This document shows, piece after piece, positions 1 to 12,900 of a stretch of 64,000 nucleotides of DNA. Source of the DNA: Dromaius novaehollandiae (Eukaryota; Chordata; Aves; Casuariiformes; Dromaiidae); contig NC_088117.1 of NCBI RefSeq assembly GCF_036370855.1, positions 7,006,001-7,070,000 on the forward strand. The letters run 5' to 3'. The notes below the pieces were generated by a model. The model was not told the origin of the DNA and ran no database searches. It saw only the letters and a list, made by a program, of their open reading frames with translations. The translations under genes were made by a program, and so were the position numbers. Each line of letters opens with the position of its first letter. Position 1 is the first letter of the stretch.

Positions 1-258
1 TCTTTTTACTCAAATTACTAATATAAAAATATAGTCCCAAAATGTGAGTCATCTTCTTAAAGATGTGTCTGGAATATAGTAACAGAAGCCTAATCTCATG
101 GGCTGGCCATGAGTATCCGTCATACAGCTTAAATATTTGATAAGAATGCCTATCAACTTCACTGAAAATTGCTTCAAAAATAAGATGAGCTTTCTCATCC
201 TCTAACAAAGGATTTATTGAAGGACTTCTTTGCTCCTTTTTGAGCCAAGGCCTCTCTG

Positions 259-322
259 TATCTATGAATGCATAATAGAAGAGATCCCAATATCTATGAA
301 TGCATAATAGAAGAGATCCCAA
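259..322. repeat. 32-bp perfect tandem duplication
   Basis: Positions 259-290 and 291-322 are identical 32-mers beginning TATCTATGAA and ending GATCCCAA. Two perfect copies indicate a recent duplication, probably by replication slippage, or an assembly artefact. Confidence 0.95.
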
Positions 323-423
323 TATGGGCTCTAAGTGGTCAAGGAACAAAAACAAGACCAGAACTTACCTGAATTTTTTTTTCAAAGGAATTTCTCTCAT
401 TTTTAAGCTCCATTCTAACTGCC

Positions 424-427
<4 letters not shown>

Positions 428-467
<40 letters not shown>
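428..467. repeat. Poly(A) homopolymer, 40 A
   Basis: This is an uninterrupted run of 40 A on the plus strand (poly-T in the sense of CDK5RAP2). No target-site duplication or body of a retroposed element is recognisable beside it. Length is likely to be polymorphic. Confidence 0.95.
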
Positions 468-469
<2 letters not shown>

Positions 470-1068
470 AAACACAACAACACACAGTTACCACCAAGTA
501 AATTCACTCTAAGCACAAAAGTACCTCATTAAGCATTAAAGGGGGCTAAAGACAAATAAAATAAAAGGCTGACTCTTAGACAGACCTTCTGTACACTACA
601 GAAATTATACCTGGACTTTATTCCATGAGAATTTGTTATGCCTACTTCTCTTACCAAAGCTTTTCTCCAGACCGTAACAGTGAGAAGACTTTAAAAATAA
701 ACTCTGAAATTACATTCTTATCTTCTACAGAAGTTATGTCATCTTTAAATGATCTATTAACATGTAGCTTTTTTTTTTTTAAACATACTGTGCAATCTTA
801 GTGATGTGTATCTATAATAATATAGAGGTAAAGTCAATGAAAAACATGACTTGTCAATGAAAGAATGCTAAGCATGGATAAGAAGGATGAGTATTGACAG
901 CCAAACCACAATATAACCAATACATGTTAATGGCATGGAGAAGGGATAACCATGGAGAAAGGTATTAAAAAATTGGCTTAAGTCACTTACATACTGTCAT
1001 GCACAAGACCTTTAAAATTCAGGCCGCATGAAATTTATAATGTACAACTGTTCAGTCAATTATCTCAC

Positions 1069-1231
1069 CTCTATCTCACTATCTTTTTCATGCCTCAAAG
1101 CAATGGTAAGTTCTCTGATTTTTTCTGCTGGTAAGTTCCCATCATGAGATCCACTCTGAGACTTTTCTTCTTCAAGGTGTTGAATTATAGCTTCTTTATT
1201 TTTCAAAGACAGATTCAGTTGCTCTATAAGT
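1069..1231 (-). CDS. CDK5RAP2: CDK5RAP2 exon 8
   Basis: This 163-nt exon completes Arg218 and encodes residues 219-272. It starts LIEQLNLSLKNKEAIIQHLE, continues through EEKSQSGSHDGNLPAEKIRE and ends with HEKDSEIE. The acceptor is CAATTTTAG and the donor GAG|GTGAGA, phase zero. It is close to the human segment DRLIEELKLSLKSKEALIQ from memory. The next exon is not visible before position 1. Confidence 0.95.
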
Positions 1232-4200
1232 CTAAAATTGTAAGATTTCATATTAATCTTGCAGCATCTACCACTACTACGACCCTACAGTCATTGCAGT
1301 AATCCTACAGGCAACTTTCCTAGGCAGACTCCAGATAAAACTTGTTTGATTTTGGGAAGTACTTTCAACAACAACCCCTTCTCCCTCCAAAGGAACCAAA
1401 AAAGGTGCCTTAACTTCAAGCAACAAATAAGGCTGAGCTATCTGCAAGGTGCTCATTTTTGTTCTCCCCCAGTACCATTTCAAAAGTAAACACTTAAGAG
1501 TTTGGGTTTTCTTTCATTCTATATAAAGCATAATATAACTAAAAATAGTGACGCTTATCAATACATTCCACTTCCTAGCACATGAAACACTAACCTTAAT
1601 GTGCCAGTGTCCCTCAAGTACTTGCTTTCACTTATATTTGTAAGCTAAAATAGCCTTCCAGTGTCTCACATATTCAGAATAAAACCACACACACGAAGAA
1701 ATTGGTCATTGCTTGGTCATACTCATCTTTGCACCACCAGTCTAACAGATAAAAAACCAAAATGCTCAAGTTTCCTCACAGACCCAATGGACTTGAAAAC
1801 TTTCTAGCATTAGATGCCAGCTATGATTCTCTAGGCATTTGTAGCCTAGATGGTGAAAGGGTCTTTAACGACAATATAAATTCCAAATGTGCTATTCCCA
1901 AACAAGTTCAAGTGTTTAGTGCACACTAAGACTCTGTTCACTTCAAGGAGTCAAGTATTCTCTTCTTCCATTAGCATTCTGGTTCTCTAATCCTGAAAAT
2001 CCTTACACTGATCTATCAGCATGTAATTACAAAAGGTCCTGCCAACACTGAGTCACCAAAAAAAAAAGTTCTTGGACTCCACACAGCCTTCAGTCTAGTG
2101 ATCCAGTGCCAACAATTTCTTTCGACACTTTAAGCACTGTTTTCACACAAGCTACAGAGCTGGAACTTAAGTACCTCTGAAAGGGACAGCTTTTATAATG
2201 CATTTCTCCCAAGCTCAAGTCAGTCAGGAGAGCAACCGCTATCATGTAGATGAGTTCAACAGATAGGAAGAGGAAGACAGGAAAAGGTAGAGTGGAAGGG
2301 AGGGAGTCGACCTTGGAGGAGGTTATTACTATGGTGTCACTTAAGGTACCGTATCAAAACCAGTTAGAACAATTTCATGATTTTTATGCTGCTGGAGAGT
2401 TTGGATTTCCAATTACCAGTCTGTATGCTTTTATAAAAACTGTCTGGAAAACACTGCAAACTTATCTTTGGTCCTGCCCCAAAATAAAGCCTATGAAATC
2501 AAAGCCTCAGATCAACGTAATTTTCTTTTACCTGAATAGACCAGTTGGATAACTGCAGGATTCAGTCATGCAACAACAGGAAAGATTACCTCAAAGTTTA
2601 AGGAATCATAACAATCTTAACTGCATCTTTTCATCTCTCTTCTAGGTTAGCATCCTGAAACTAAGCTTTATTGGACTGCTAACCAGACATGCATTTTACC
2701 CTAAATATCTAAAAATCAATCCTCTGAAATTTTGAGGTTTGACTGTGGGCATTTTCCCCCAGCTGACATTATTGAACAACTCAAGCACCTTTTCAGCTAC
2801 CTGCCAAACAAAGCAAAGCTAGTGCTCTGTAAAGAGCAATCAAAATCATGAAGCCTAAACTACTGCATGTCATCCTTCTCTAGCCTAAACTACTGCATGT
2901 CATCCTTCTCTAGCCATTTAGGTTTACCAACAGATGCATCACTGGAACTGAATAGTATGCAAGCACTATGAAAGCAGTAAATGAAAACTAATGTAAGAGT
3001 TGTAATTTCTACTCAGTAATGGCTCAAAAAGCAGCTAGAAGAAAAGTCAGTGAAGCTACGAAAATTTTTGAAGCAGCACATGCTCATGTCACATGCATGC
3101 AGATTCTTTTACACTTTCAGACCACAATGAAAGACGATTCTGCAAACACATAGCTTGTAAGCTGATTGCTGTATTTATTTAATCGTTGGTTGGATCAGAT
3201 ACCCAGTAATGCTCACTCGCGTATTTGAGGATATGCTCAAACCCTTAAAACCAGTATCAACATTAACTGTTTAAAAAATTCTCAGAGTCAACAATTTCCA
3301 TTGCTTAAAAACATCACCGGCAAGAGTTCTCACCTGTCCTTCTCTGCTCCTGTAATCACATCTAGATCCTTTGGATGTGTGTTTGTAAGTGAAGCAAGTT
3401 TCTGCTCAGCCGCCATTCTCAGAACTTGCTCCTTTGTTGTCACTGCAATGGCTTTTTCCGCCTCCTCTTGGGCAGCTTTAAGATTCTGTAAGCAAAACAG
3501 ATAATCCTAATGCTTATAAAAATAAAGTGGTCACAAAATTTTTCACATATTGAGATCTCCTCCACCAAACATAGGTTGGTATGTTTAGTATGTTTAGTTT
3601 AACAACTTTTAGTAAGTATTTCAAGCACTTTGCAAATGCTTCTGAATTCTGTGTCTGGCTTTATCCCACCGTCCCCCTGTTACCATAACAAATGGTTACA
3701 GTTAAATGAAGGAGGTTAGAGAAGGTTTTTTTTATTCAGAGATCAAATTCATATTCACAGCCTCACTGTAGTTAATTGGAACTCTTCCCAACACCATTTA
3801 TAATATCTTGCAAGAACTGATGACATATGAGCCAGACATTTTCTTCCTGAACAGCAATGGAAACAGAGGTAACACCCAGATATTCTGGTCAGGCTCCTCT
3901 AGTGATCTAAATCGTGGAGACAGGGAACATCAAAAGCCTCATATGCTACATAAAATTTCAGACCTTCATTTTTATGTTGTAAGCTTCCTTGCTGTGCTCA
4001 GTGAATTTTGCTTTCTGTGACCTAAAAGCCTCCATGTAGCCTAACAAGTAATTCCCCCTCTCCTTCAAGTCTATCTCAAAAAAATTCTCAGTGGGGCAGG
4101 GGGAGATAAGAAGTCCTTTATTACTAAAATTCACCACTACTTCCCTCTCCTAACAGACTGTTCTGTCCTCATTCATCTTTGAATGAAAAATTCCTAAGGA

Positions 4201-6935
4201 AAAGTAATCTTTATGTTCCCTGGATCTGTATATTTATATGGCACTACATAAGCAAGTGACTAATACTACTTTGCAGTGTTTACATTTACAAGCATAAGAA
4301 AGTTTACTTGAGGCCAACATTGTCTTCAGGCAATAGAGAATACCACCCTGAGATTAGATTATTTTCCCTTCTACCAGTCAGATCTGGGAAACACCAGCCC
4401 AACTGACTGTTTTGGTAACCAAGGAAGCAGTTGAGGATCTTCTGTGCCTACCCAATAGCACAGGGAATGCTTTGAGAAATCCCAATGCTATCCAACTGAA
4501 GAAAGGTCATGGAGATTTTGCCTCTCATCAGAGAACTCACTGCTTTAGGAATACCACTAAATCATCCTGACAGAAAACAGCATCATGAGATTTGTACCAT
4601 CATCTTCCACGATCACATTCTTTAGAGGTGGGAAAGCAAATATTAGAATATACCTCCTTGCACTATTTCTCTTCTTCCATAAAATTCTACTTCCACACAG
4701 CTATCTGTGAGTAAAGGATTTTATAAGGGTACACAGTCAATGATGCAAAACAATCATTAGCTTATATATTTCCAGAACTTGAAACAAATGTTTCCAACAC
4801 AGGCCATTCAATAGCAAAATTGTTCTCTAAATGAAATGACTTCTTGCTTCTGAGGAAGCATATTTACATGGAGAAGAAATTTCTCTTTGTTGTTCTCATT
4901 TGGTTGTGGAAAGACACAATGTGAAGCAATTCCCTATCTTAACCACAGACAAGGAATTCAAGAAAACATCAGAAAATATCCTCTGAAACAGGGAGAAGTT
5001 ATGCAAAAAGGTGACAATGACAGCAAAAGACAAAAATGTCTGGCAGATAAAGGTCACCATCAAATAACAAAGAAAAAGGCAAAACACACAGAAGGACCCA
5101 CTGGTTCATCTACCAGACACCACCATGCGTACGCAGCCACTCTCAGCCTATAGTAGGGCCATGAGCATAAGCCATGGAATCTCAGATTTATACAGGTATA
5201 CTGAGATCCCCTATACAAGATAGGACATGGCAGGAGCTCTTACAGAGTGGTTTCAGCTACTTTGGAAGCCGAGACCTTATCAGTGGAAAAGTTCAGAATC
5301 AAGCCCCTCTCCCTCTCAATAGAAGGTATTATAGTTCCAGAAATACAGCCTCCTGATCAGAACTCAGGAATCAAAGATTTGTGCTGCATGTACCTAAATG
5401 TCACCAAAAAATGGACAAATTTGCTGAAGACCAGCTATCCTCTCATATTCAAGATTTCTAGAGCAGTTAACAACATTTTCCCTTTCAATATATTTTTTTT
5501 TCCTATTTTTCCAGGAAAGCTGAAACAATTCTGGAATAATTTATAGGCAGATCATGGTATCAAATCTCAGCCACAATACAAAAAATAATGCTTTCTAATT
5601 TCTCTTTCAGTTTTAGACACTTGCCTCTTCCAGAAGTTTTATTCTGCTAGTCAGGACTTCTTCCACTTCTTGTACCTTCTTTTGTGCCTCTTCTTTCACA
5701 CGCTGTATTTCAGCATCACCACCCTGGGCCAGACTTTCAACTGCCTTACTAAAAGACCGTAATATAGATAGACATCCAGCATTAAATAAAAAAGCTATTA
5801 GAAAAATACTACTGTTCATTCTCATGTGGTCCCACTCAGGAGAAAAGGTAATGACGAAATTTTTTTATTCTCGCCCAAAAAGCACTTTACACATCAAGAG
5901 TAGGAAACATTTAAAGTGTGAAAGTCTGACAGATTACACACAAGCAAGTGGCTTCCACTTTATCTCTACTTGCATGTCACTATAGGATTAAATACAAATA
6001 CCTACAGCTTATATAGCAATCACTGGGGTATACCCTCAGCTTGTTATAAAGCAATTAGAGTTCCACACACAAGCCTTGTCACCGTAGATAAGCAAGCACT
6101 TTTTACATGTAATGAAAAAGAAGTAATTGCAATATTTCCTTCATATTTTTAAACTTCAAAATACAGTAACAAGCCTTTGGCAAAGTTGTATTTTCTACAG
6201 ACAGCAGCACTGAAATAAACTGAAGATATGAAGCTCCTGCGACCTCTCCAACTGCATCTTCGGTAACTGTTAATTCCTTGTAAGAAAGAAAGAGCGTTTC
6301 CTTACAAAGCAAGGACTTGTTTGTAATCCCCCCCTTAATTTTGCTTCCTATTAGGAATTTCAGTAGTAGAAGGCTCCCTACAAAGCCCGTCAATACACTG
6401 ACAGCTACCTGGAGAGACCAAACAAAAATTAATTTGGTCCTCAGGATCCACTTGAAACTACATTTCTCCAGACTACAGAAAAAAAGGCTAATTAGTAACA
6501 ATTCAGTGCCTTGTGAGGTAGGTCACACAAAGAAAAATCCATTGAAACAGAGACCCATGCAGCAGTCAGTGGCTATCAGTCACCGCCAGCTTAGACTCGT
6601 TTGGAACCAGACATCTAGGGGAAACAGTTTAATGGATGATTGTCAGCCCCACAGCCATCCAGGCCCTCCACAGACCATATTCTTCCTCATACCATAAGAC
6701 AATGCAGCACTACACAACTTTTAAAATCCTTGTTTTTGCTATTAGGGCCTTTTTTCCAAATCAATGTTACTTATTTAACTGTATCCCTAATATTATATAA
6801 AAATGAATGCACTTATGGGATTCATTCTAGATTAGTTCTCAACTACTCTTACAGCCCCTATTGTTAGAGTTGTGTGTCCCATTTTACCAATTCAGTAAAA
6901 AAGTCCACCTGTTGAGACAATTGCGATCTTCGCTT

Positions 6936-6966
<31 letters not shown>

Positions 6967-9900
6967 TTTTTTTTTTGGTTACAAGAACAGGAACATTAAC
7001 CCATTCCCAACATTGATCTACCTGAAAAATACCAGGTAATGAAGGATACCACAAAGTCTCACCGGCTGGTGTAACTATGTTAACATTGCTGTGTGTTTAA
7101 GAACTCATTATTGAGACTAAATGCCAACTGAATGAAGCAACTTCTAGATAAAATCCTCTAAAAATATTACTTTACAACCTTCACAGTCCTAAAGCACCAG
7201 AAAAAAAATCATTTAGAAGTAAGATTCTGAAAGTCTCAAGTAAGAAACTGCAATGACTGACACTTAGAAATGTACTGGTACTTACGAGGCTTTGATAAGT
7301 AGTTTTTCTCTCTCCTGCAGGTCACGCTTCAGACTTTCTATCTCAACTTTCAGTTCAATATTCTAAAATACAAGAATGAAAATGCCTGAAGACAATTCAG
7401 AGGTCACCATACTCAAAAGTTACTGCAGTATATAGGTTACCTTTTGCTTGCACGAGCAAATTAAAGTCTCACTGAGCTCAGAACAGCCTAAAGAGTGTAG
7501 GGGTGAGTCTTGGGGGGGGGAAGCAGGGGGAAGGGTTAAAATGATTTTTAGCTTTTAAAGAAAATACCTTGGAAGGTTCAAGAATCTCAAAGAGCTTTTA
7601 GGACTGTTGTATTCAAGCAATACAAATCCCCAAACACATACACTTAACTACAGTGGCAAGCAGTACAAAACAATCTGAAGTTTCTAGAGCTTGCGGGCTT
7701 GATTTTTTTCTTTGAGCTACAAGATCTGTTTTTATTTCTTTTTTTAAACTTGATTATCAAAAAACCAATTACCAAGGTTTAAGTTTTAAAGTGGTTTTGT
7801 TATAGCCTGGGGAAACTACTCATAACTTTAACACACATTATACAAAGAAGTATCTGGTCCACAAGTTGACAGACAACTTTTCAATATATTAGAAGTTAGA
7901 AGACACCAGCATGGAGGACCAAGACAGAAGACCAATTAGCAAAATTTAGTCGAAACTGTGACCTAACTGAACACTGATCTATGTACTTTACTACAGCAAT
8001 CATCAAGACAGTTAAGTTTTCATCCTAATACAGGAAACTGAAGAGAGACATAGTTCTGTTACTAATATAACATATTAATACATTAGCAAGTGACTTCCCC
8101 CCCCACCCATAGAATGCAGAGGTCACCAAAAGGCCTAAGAAATGCTTCTCATCACCTGTAAACCTGAAACAACAAGGACACGGCTCTCAAATCCTTTTTC
8201 CAATTTAAAAAACACCAGTTGGTTCTACCACCTCACATACAAAACAAGTTAATGGCTTCCCAAATCCTGTAGGAACCTGCATTCTTTAAATGCAGAACAA
8301 TAAAACTGGCAGCTAGACACAACCCTAATACAGCTGTATCTATATGCATCAATCAGATAAATGCCAGCTCCACGGGGACTGGAAGATCTACTGCTTTAAT
8401 CAACAGGCAGCCATAAAGATGGTGAAACACCTTTAGAGACCACCTGGAATGAAGTGGACCCCTTCAGTGAATGGCCAGAGGTCAAGCAGCTAACAAATGC
8501 TGGAGTACCCGCACAACCTCCAAGTAGCTTTAATAGCATCTGATAAAAACCCATGAAAGGATACAGGAGTGAACTGAGCTCCCTGATAGCAGCAAGCACA
8601 ATCACTACATGCCCAACTCAGAAGGGAGCACGCTGCTTCTTCTGCTCCCCATTCTGTATGTGATTTCAGTAGCACAACTCAAAAGATCCATAACCACATA
8701 CTTGAAACTTAACATCTCATAACCTGTCCCATAACTACAGACATTGACACAGCATCTTTACCGGGAACCGTAACCTTATCTTTCCACATGTCGTACAGGT
8801 TATTTCAATTTTCAACTCCCTTATTACTGAAATGGATTGGGTTGGAATAATGTAAAATACTCCAATAAAAGTTGAGTAAAACAGGTAACTTTCACATAGA
8901 ACAAACTCTTAAAAAAAGTGTTCTGTTAAGTTATTGTAAATGCATACAATTTTGTAGATTTCTTCAGTGGGACCATCAAACTTCTGCTGCATTCGCTCTT
9001 CCAGAAAATATATACGAAGTTTCAGGTTGAAGTTCTCTTTTTTCAGATCAGTGATTTGCTGTAAAAGAAAAAAAAGCAAGCTATACCTTGTTTTTCAAGC
9101 CAAGTAAAATAACCACTGAAAATTGTCATATTTGTTTTTGGTCTTCACAGTGCAAGACAAACGCAAAGACTGGAATTCAGCCAACTACTGGACACTAAAA
9201 AAAAAAATTCTCAATTATGAAGCTCTTAATAACAGCATACGATACTCAGGCCAAAAGGGAGCAAGCATTCTTCCCTCCAAGACAGTGTCACCCAGGGAAC
9301 TGCAAATATTCTAAGCCCTTGAACAGGTTTCTATCATCTGCTCCAGCATCAGCACATATCCCAGAACTTACTTTTCCTCCAGCACCCCAAACATAACATA
9401 CTGTTTTTTCATCTCCATTCTTCCCTTGAAGTTGAAATCACATTCTAGCCTAACCATCCTGAATATATTCTTTAAAAAGATTAGATACACACGCACATCT
9501 TGTATACATGTGTGTATATATATAATATATATAATTATATCTTATAGGTATATTTGTGTGCACGTGTTAAATGTGTGGTTAATTGAATTTATTTTAGCTT
9601 ATCAGCACGCTCTTGCACAGACAATGCCCTTTAGGATATTCCTTCTCTAAGTAGTAATGGTATCTAACTTGACACAAAGAATCCAAGAGTTTATACCTCT
9701 TGGTTTGCAATACTAAGTAGTTCTTTCTTCTAAAAGATACAACTTGAACAAAATACAAGAAGATAGGTTGAAACAGAAGCATTTTCTTGGCAAAGCTTTG
9801 GACAGTAGCATTATTCATGGGAGAAAAAGGCACAAGTGGGTAAGGCATGTGAACTGGATCAAACACCAATAAAACCTTTACTCCATCCCCTATTTTATGG

Positions 9901-12900
9901 TGCAATTCTCTGGAAAAAAATTGCTTCTTGTACATCTGTCCTTCAAGACATGTGATTTTTAACCTTCCACATAGAAGCCGCAACATAGTTGATGATTTCA
10001 TTAATGAGTCTCCTTCTAAAATTTAAGAGACTAAGTGTAAAACATTCATTCAAATAAAACTGGTGTCCCCTGCCAGATGCTTTCAGCAAAAGGAAATCTA
10101 ATGTTACAGAGCTACTAATAAAATATTTATGTAGGCTTTTCTAGAACAACAGCATGGCACCACTTGCAAAAATTATTAGCAATACAATTTTTAAAGTACT
10201 TGACATGTGAAAACCAAGGAAAACTATTTTCTGTAACTGCACTCAGAACCCCCATCTGCAGGCAATTCCTCAGTTTAAGCAAGCTTTGCTCAGCAAGCAG
10301 TCTCATCATTATTCACACAAGTAAAGATCAACCAAGTACCTAAAAATATGCAGGTCTACACAGACTTGTGACCTATTCTCACATCCAGACAAAGGCTGTC
10401 TTTAGAAGCAGTAGCAATGCATATATTTAATCCATTATTTTATCACTGTTTCCCTACAATTCCAATTAGATGATGAGAAGAGTAGCGGATATAAACTTGG
10501 TCTGTACAAGTTATAACTGCATAAAACACAGTATCACACTAGCTTAGTTAAACTGATATTTAAACAGATGCAAGCATTAAGTTAACACAACTTTGATACA
10601 AGTCAGAGCACAAGTGCAAGATGCTGCTCAAAACCCAAATCCTTATTCGGCATAAATCTAAAAATTACAGTTTCCTTAAATGAGATAAGGTTGCAATATT
10701 GAACCCCCAAGGGCCAGATCCTGTACCTCTTATTCTGCTGTGTCCTGCCGAGTTCAGCACAACTAGTGAGAACAGGCCACCGAGCTTACTTTTTAAACTG
10801 GCAATGATCATTTCAAATCACACTCCAAAGTTATACAAGCCGAACTTAGTCTTCGCACCTTGAATACATTTCTCAGTTAAAAGGAAAAACAGTCTCATAA
10901 CAAAACAGCATTACCTTAATTCTATTTCCAGGTATTTCAGTGGTAATAGAATTAAACCAGAGAGCTTACGGCTACTATTTTCAAAGTGCAAACAAAACAT
11001 ACTACTAAACCAAGAAGTGAAACAAATGTACTCTCTGACATTCAGTTTCTCAGAGCAAAGTTAATTCAGGCAGACTACAGTTAAAAGTTATAGCTTAATA
11101 AAAGACAATGTGTAAAAAGGGAACAAGTTAACACCGCAGAGAAACTTTAATGGCAATGCTCTTGACTTCTGCATTTAAAAGCTCAGTCTTAACTCCTTTT
11201 CACATTTCAGTTTCTGTCTTGGGGGGGGGGGGGGGGAGGTGGAATGAATGAAGAGGAACAGCAGAGACTTCTTGAAAACCAGAACAAAGCGAGTACTTTC
11301 TGCACAGAGAATTCCACACCGCTGCATGGCAGCAAATACAACTTGCCTAGATCAATTTAGTTCCTTCTCATGTCTGCCTAGAGTCACTTTTATGCAAAAT
11401 GGCATCTGTCAGCAGAGGCTGGGGTTTCACAGCACAATACAGTTTTTGCCAGCAGAGGCCATTTTAAAAGACAGCAAAACGGTAACTAAGTGGGTTTGGG
11501 GAGACAAGAAAAAAGAAAACCCACAAATATCACTTAGTTCCCTAACTCGATACCATTTGTTCCTTCTGTTCAAAAGGATCTAATAAACCACGACAAAGTC
11601 CTCAGTTACAGATGTCTTTCATTTTGCTCATGTAATCATATTTCTAACTGCACATGGTATTTATAATGTGTCCTGCTTTCTGGCAACAACAAAAATAGTG
11701 AAGTCTACACTTCTAATATTATCTAGCTCAGCAAGTTCACCATAAAAACATAAAACAAAAAAAGACCTTTTCTACGCGGATCTACCCACTATGTCATTCA
11801 AGGGTCATTATATCACACTGTTCTCTGAACTGTAAGATGAGGAGCCCACTCTTGCTATCATTTCCTTCTTACGTCCTGTATAAATAACATAGCCACAAAG
11901 AACAGCAAATTCATGCAATAGTACAGAACACGCCATCTCCAAGCAGGAGTTACCTGCAACCGTCACCTTCTTTTAAAGCACTAATTCGGACTGTTTTGAC
12001 ACAGGATAAGAAGAGCCTCATGATGCGAGTCCAAAAGAGCTTCTATTGAATGCTCCCTTCCCCAGCTTTAGCCTTCCAGCTATCAGCAATCTGAATCTTA
12101 AAGACTTAAAAGAAAGAGTTATAGAAATGTCTGTGCTTGAGTTCCTTCAATGGATTCTTCCATTACCTTAATGGATTTTTCAGCTCCATAATAGTTTTGG
12201 CATCTACAAAAGCCCGGGAGAAATGCTACAGCTTAGTTTGATGCAGAAAGGAGTTTGTACGTACCAGGAAGCCAAAGGTCTGTGGGAGGACCCCCTTCTC
12301 CTCTAAGTCAGTACAGAGGCCCCAGGCTGAAATAGCACTCCTCTCCAGCATATCTCAACTTGCAGCCAGACTTCAACAGCCTAGCCTCTGGACCAGAGGT
12401 CAGAGACAAGGCTTAACATCTTATGCTTATTCCAGAAGGAAGACAAAACTTCATGAGAAAGAATGAACCACAAAGGATTTTCTCCTCCCTTCTACAGCTT
12501 TTTCCCCTATGAAAATAGACACTATAGATATTAAACCCCTTGCAGAATGCATATTCTACACTGATGTCTTTGGCACACGTCATAGTCAAGATTTTAGGTA
12601 CATAATAATACCAAGGCATGTCATTTTACCCCCATCCAATACATGAAGACAAAAGAGAAAGTGAAATAGGTAGCGTCTGCAAAAACATCCTTCACCGAAG
12701 CTTTCCAAAACAAGCTTTAAATTCTAAATGAAGAACATAGCCTTCTTATATCCCTCTGAGAAAGTTACAAGAAGCTGGAAGAAAAGAAATTTAGAATTGA
12801 TTGTTCATTTTATAAATAACCCTGCAAAATTTAACAGCAGCTACAGAACCACAGTAAAACCTGCAGACACTTGAATATATCTAAACAGATAGCAAGCCAC

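Larger units (their letters stand above)
1..1068 (-). other. CDK5RAP2: CDK5RAP2 intron 8 (partial)
   Basis: This AT-rich intronic sequence runs to the left edge. It holds a perfect 32-bp tandem duplication (259-322) and a 40-A run (428-467). I translated the minus strand looking for the next coiled-coil exon and saw none. Confidence 0.8.

Noticed and set aside
428..467. A40 run as the tail of a retroposed gene or SINE
   Set aside because: I could not find an element body or flanking target-site duplication.
1..1068. CDK5RAP2 exon 9
   Set aside because: No minus-strand segment with coiled-coil coding and splice signals was found. The exon is presumably left of the window.
5613..5624. GT at 5620-5619 as the exon 6 donor in place of GC
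   Set aside because: It would add four bases and break the frame into exon 7, and its context (GCAA|GTGTCT) is weaker than GAG|GCAAGT.
6103..6501. 132-residue minus-strand open frame in CDK5RAP2 intron 5
   Set aside because: Hydrophobic residues come from AT-rich intron sequence. There is no splice support and no homology I recognise.
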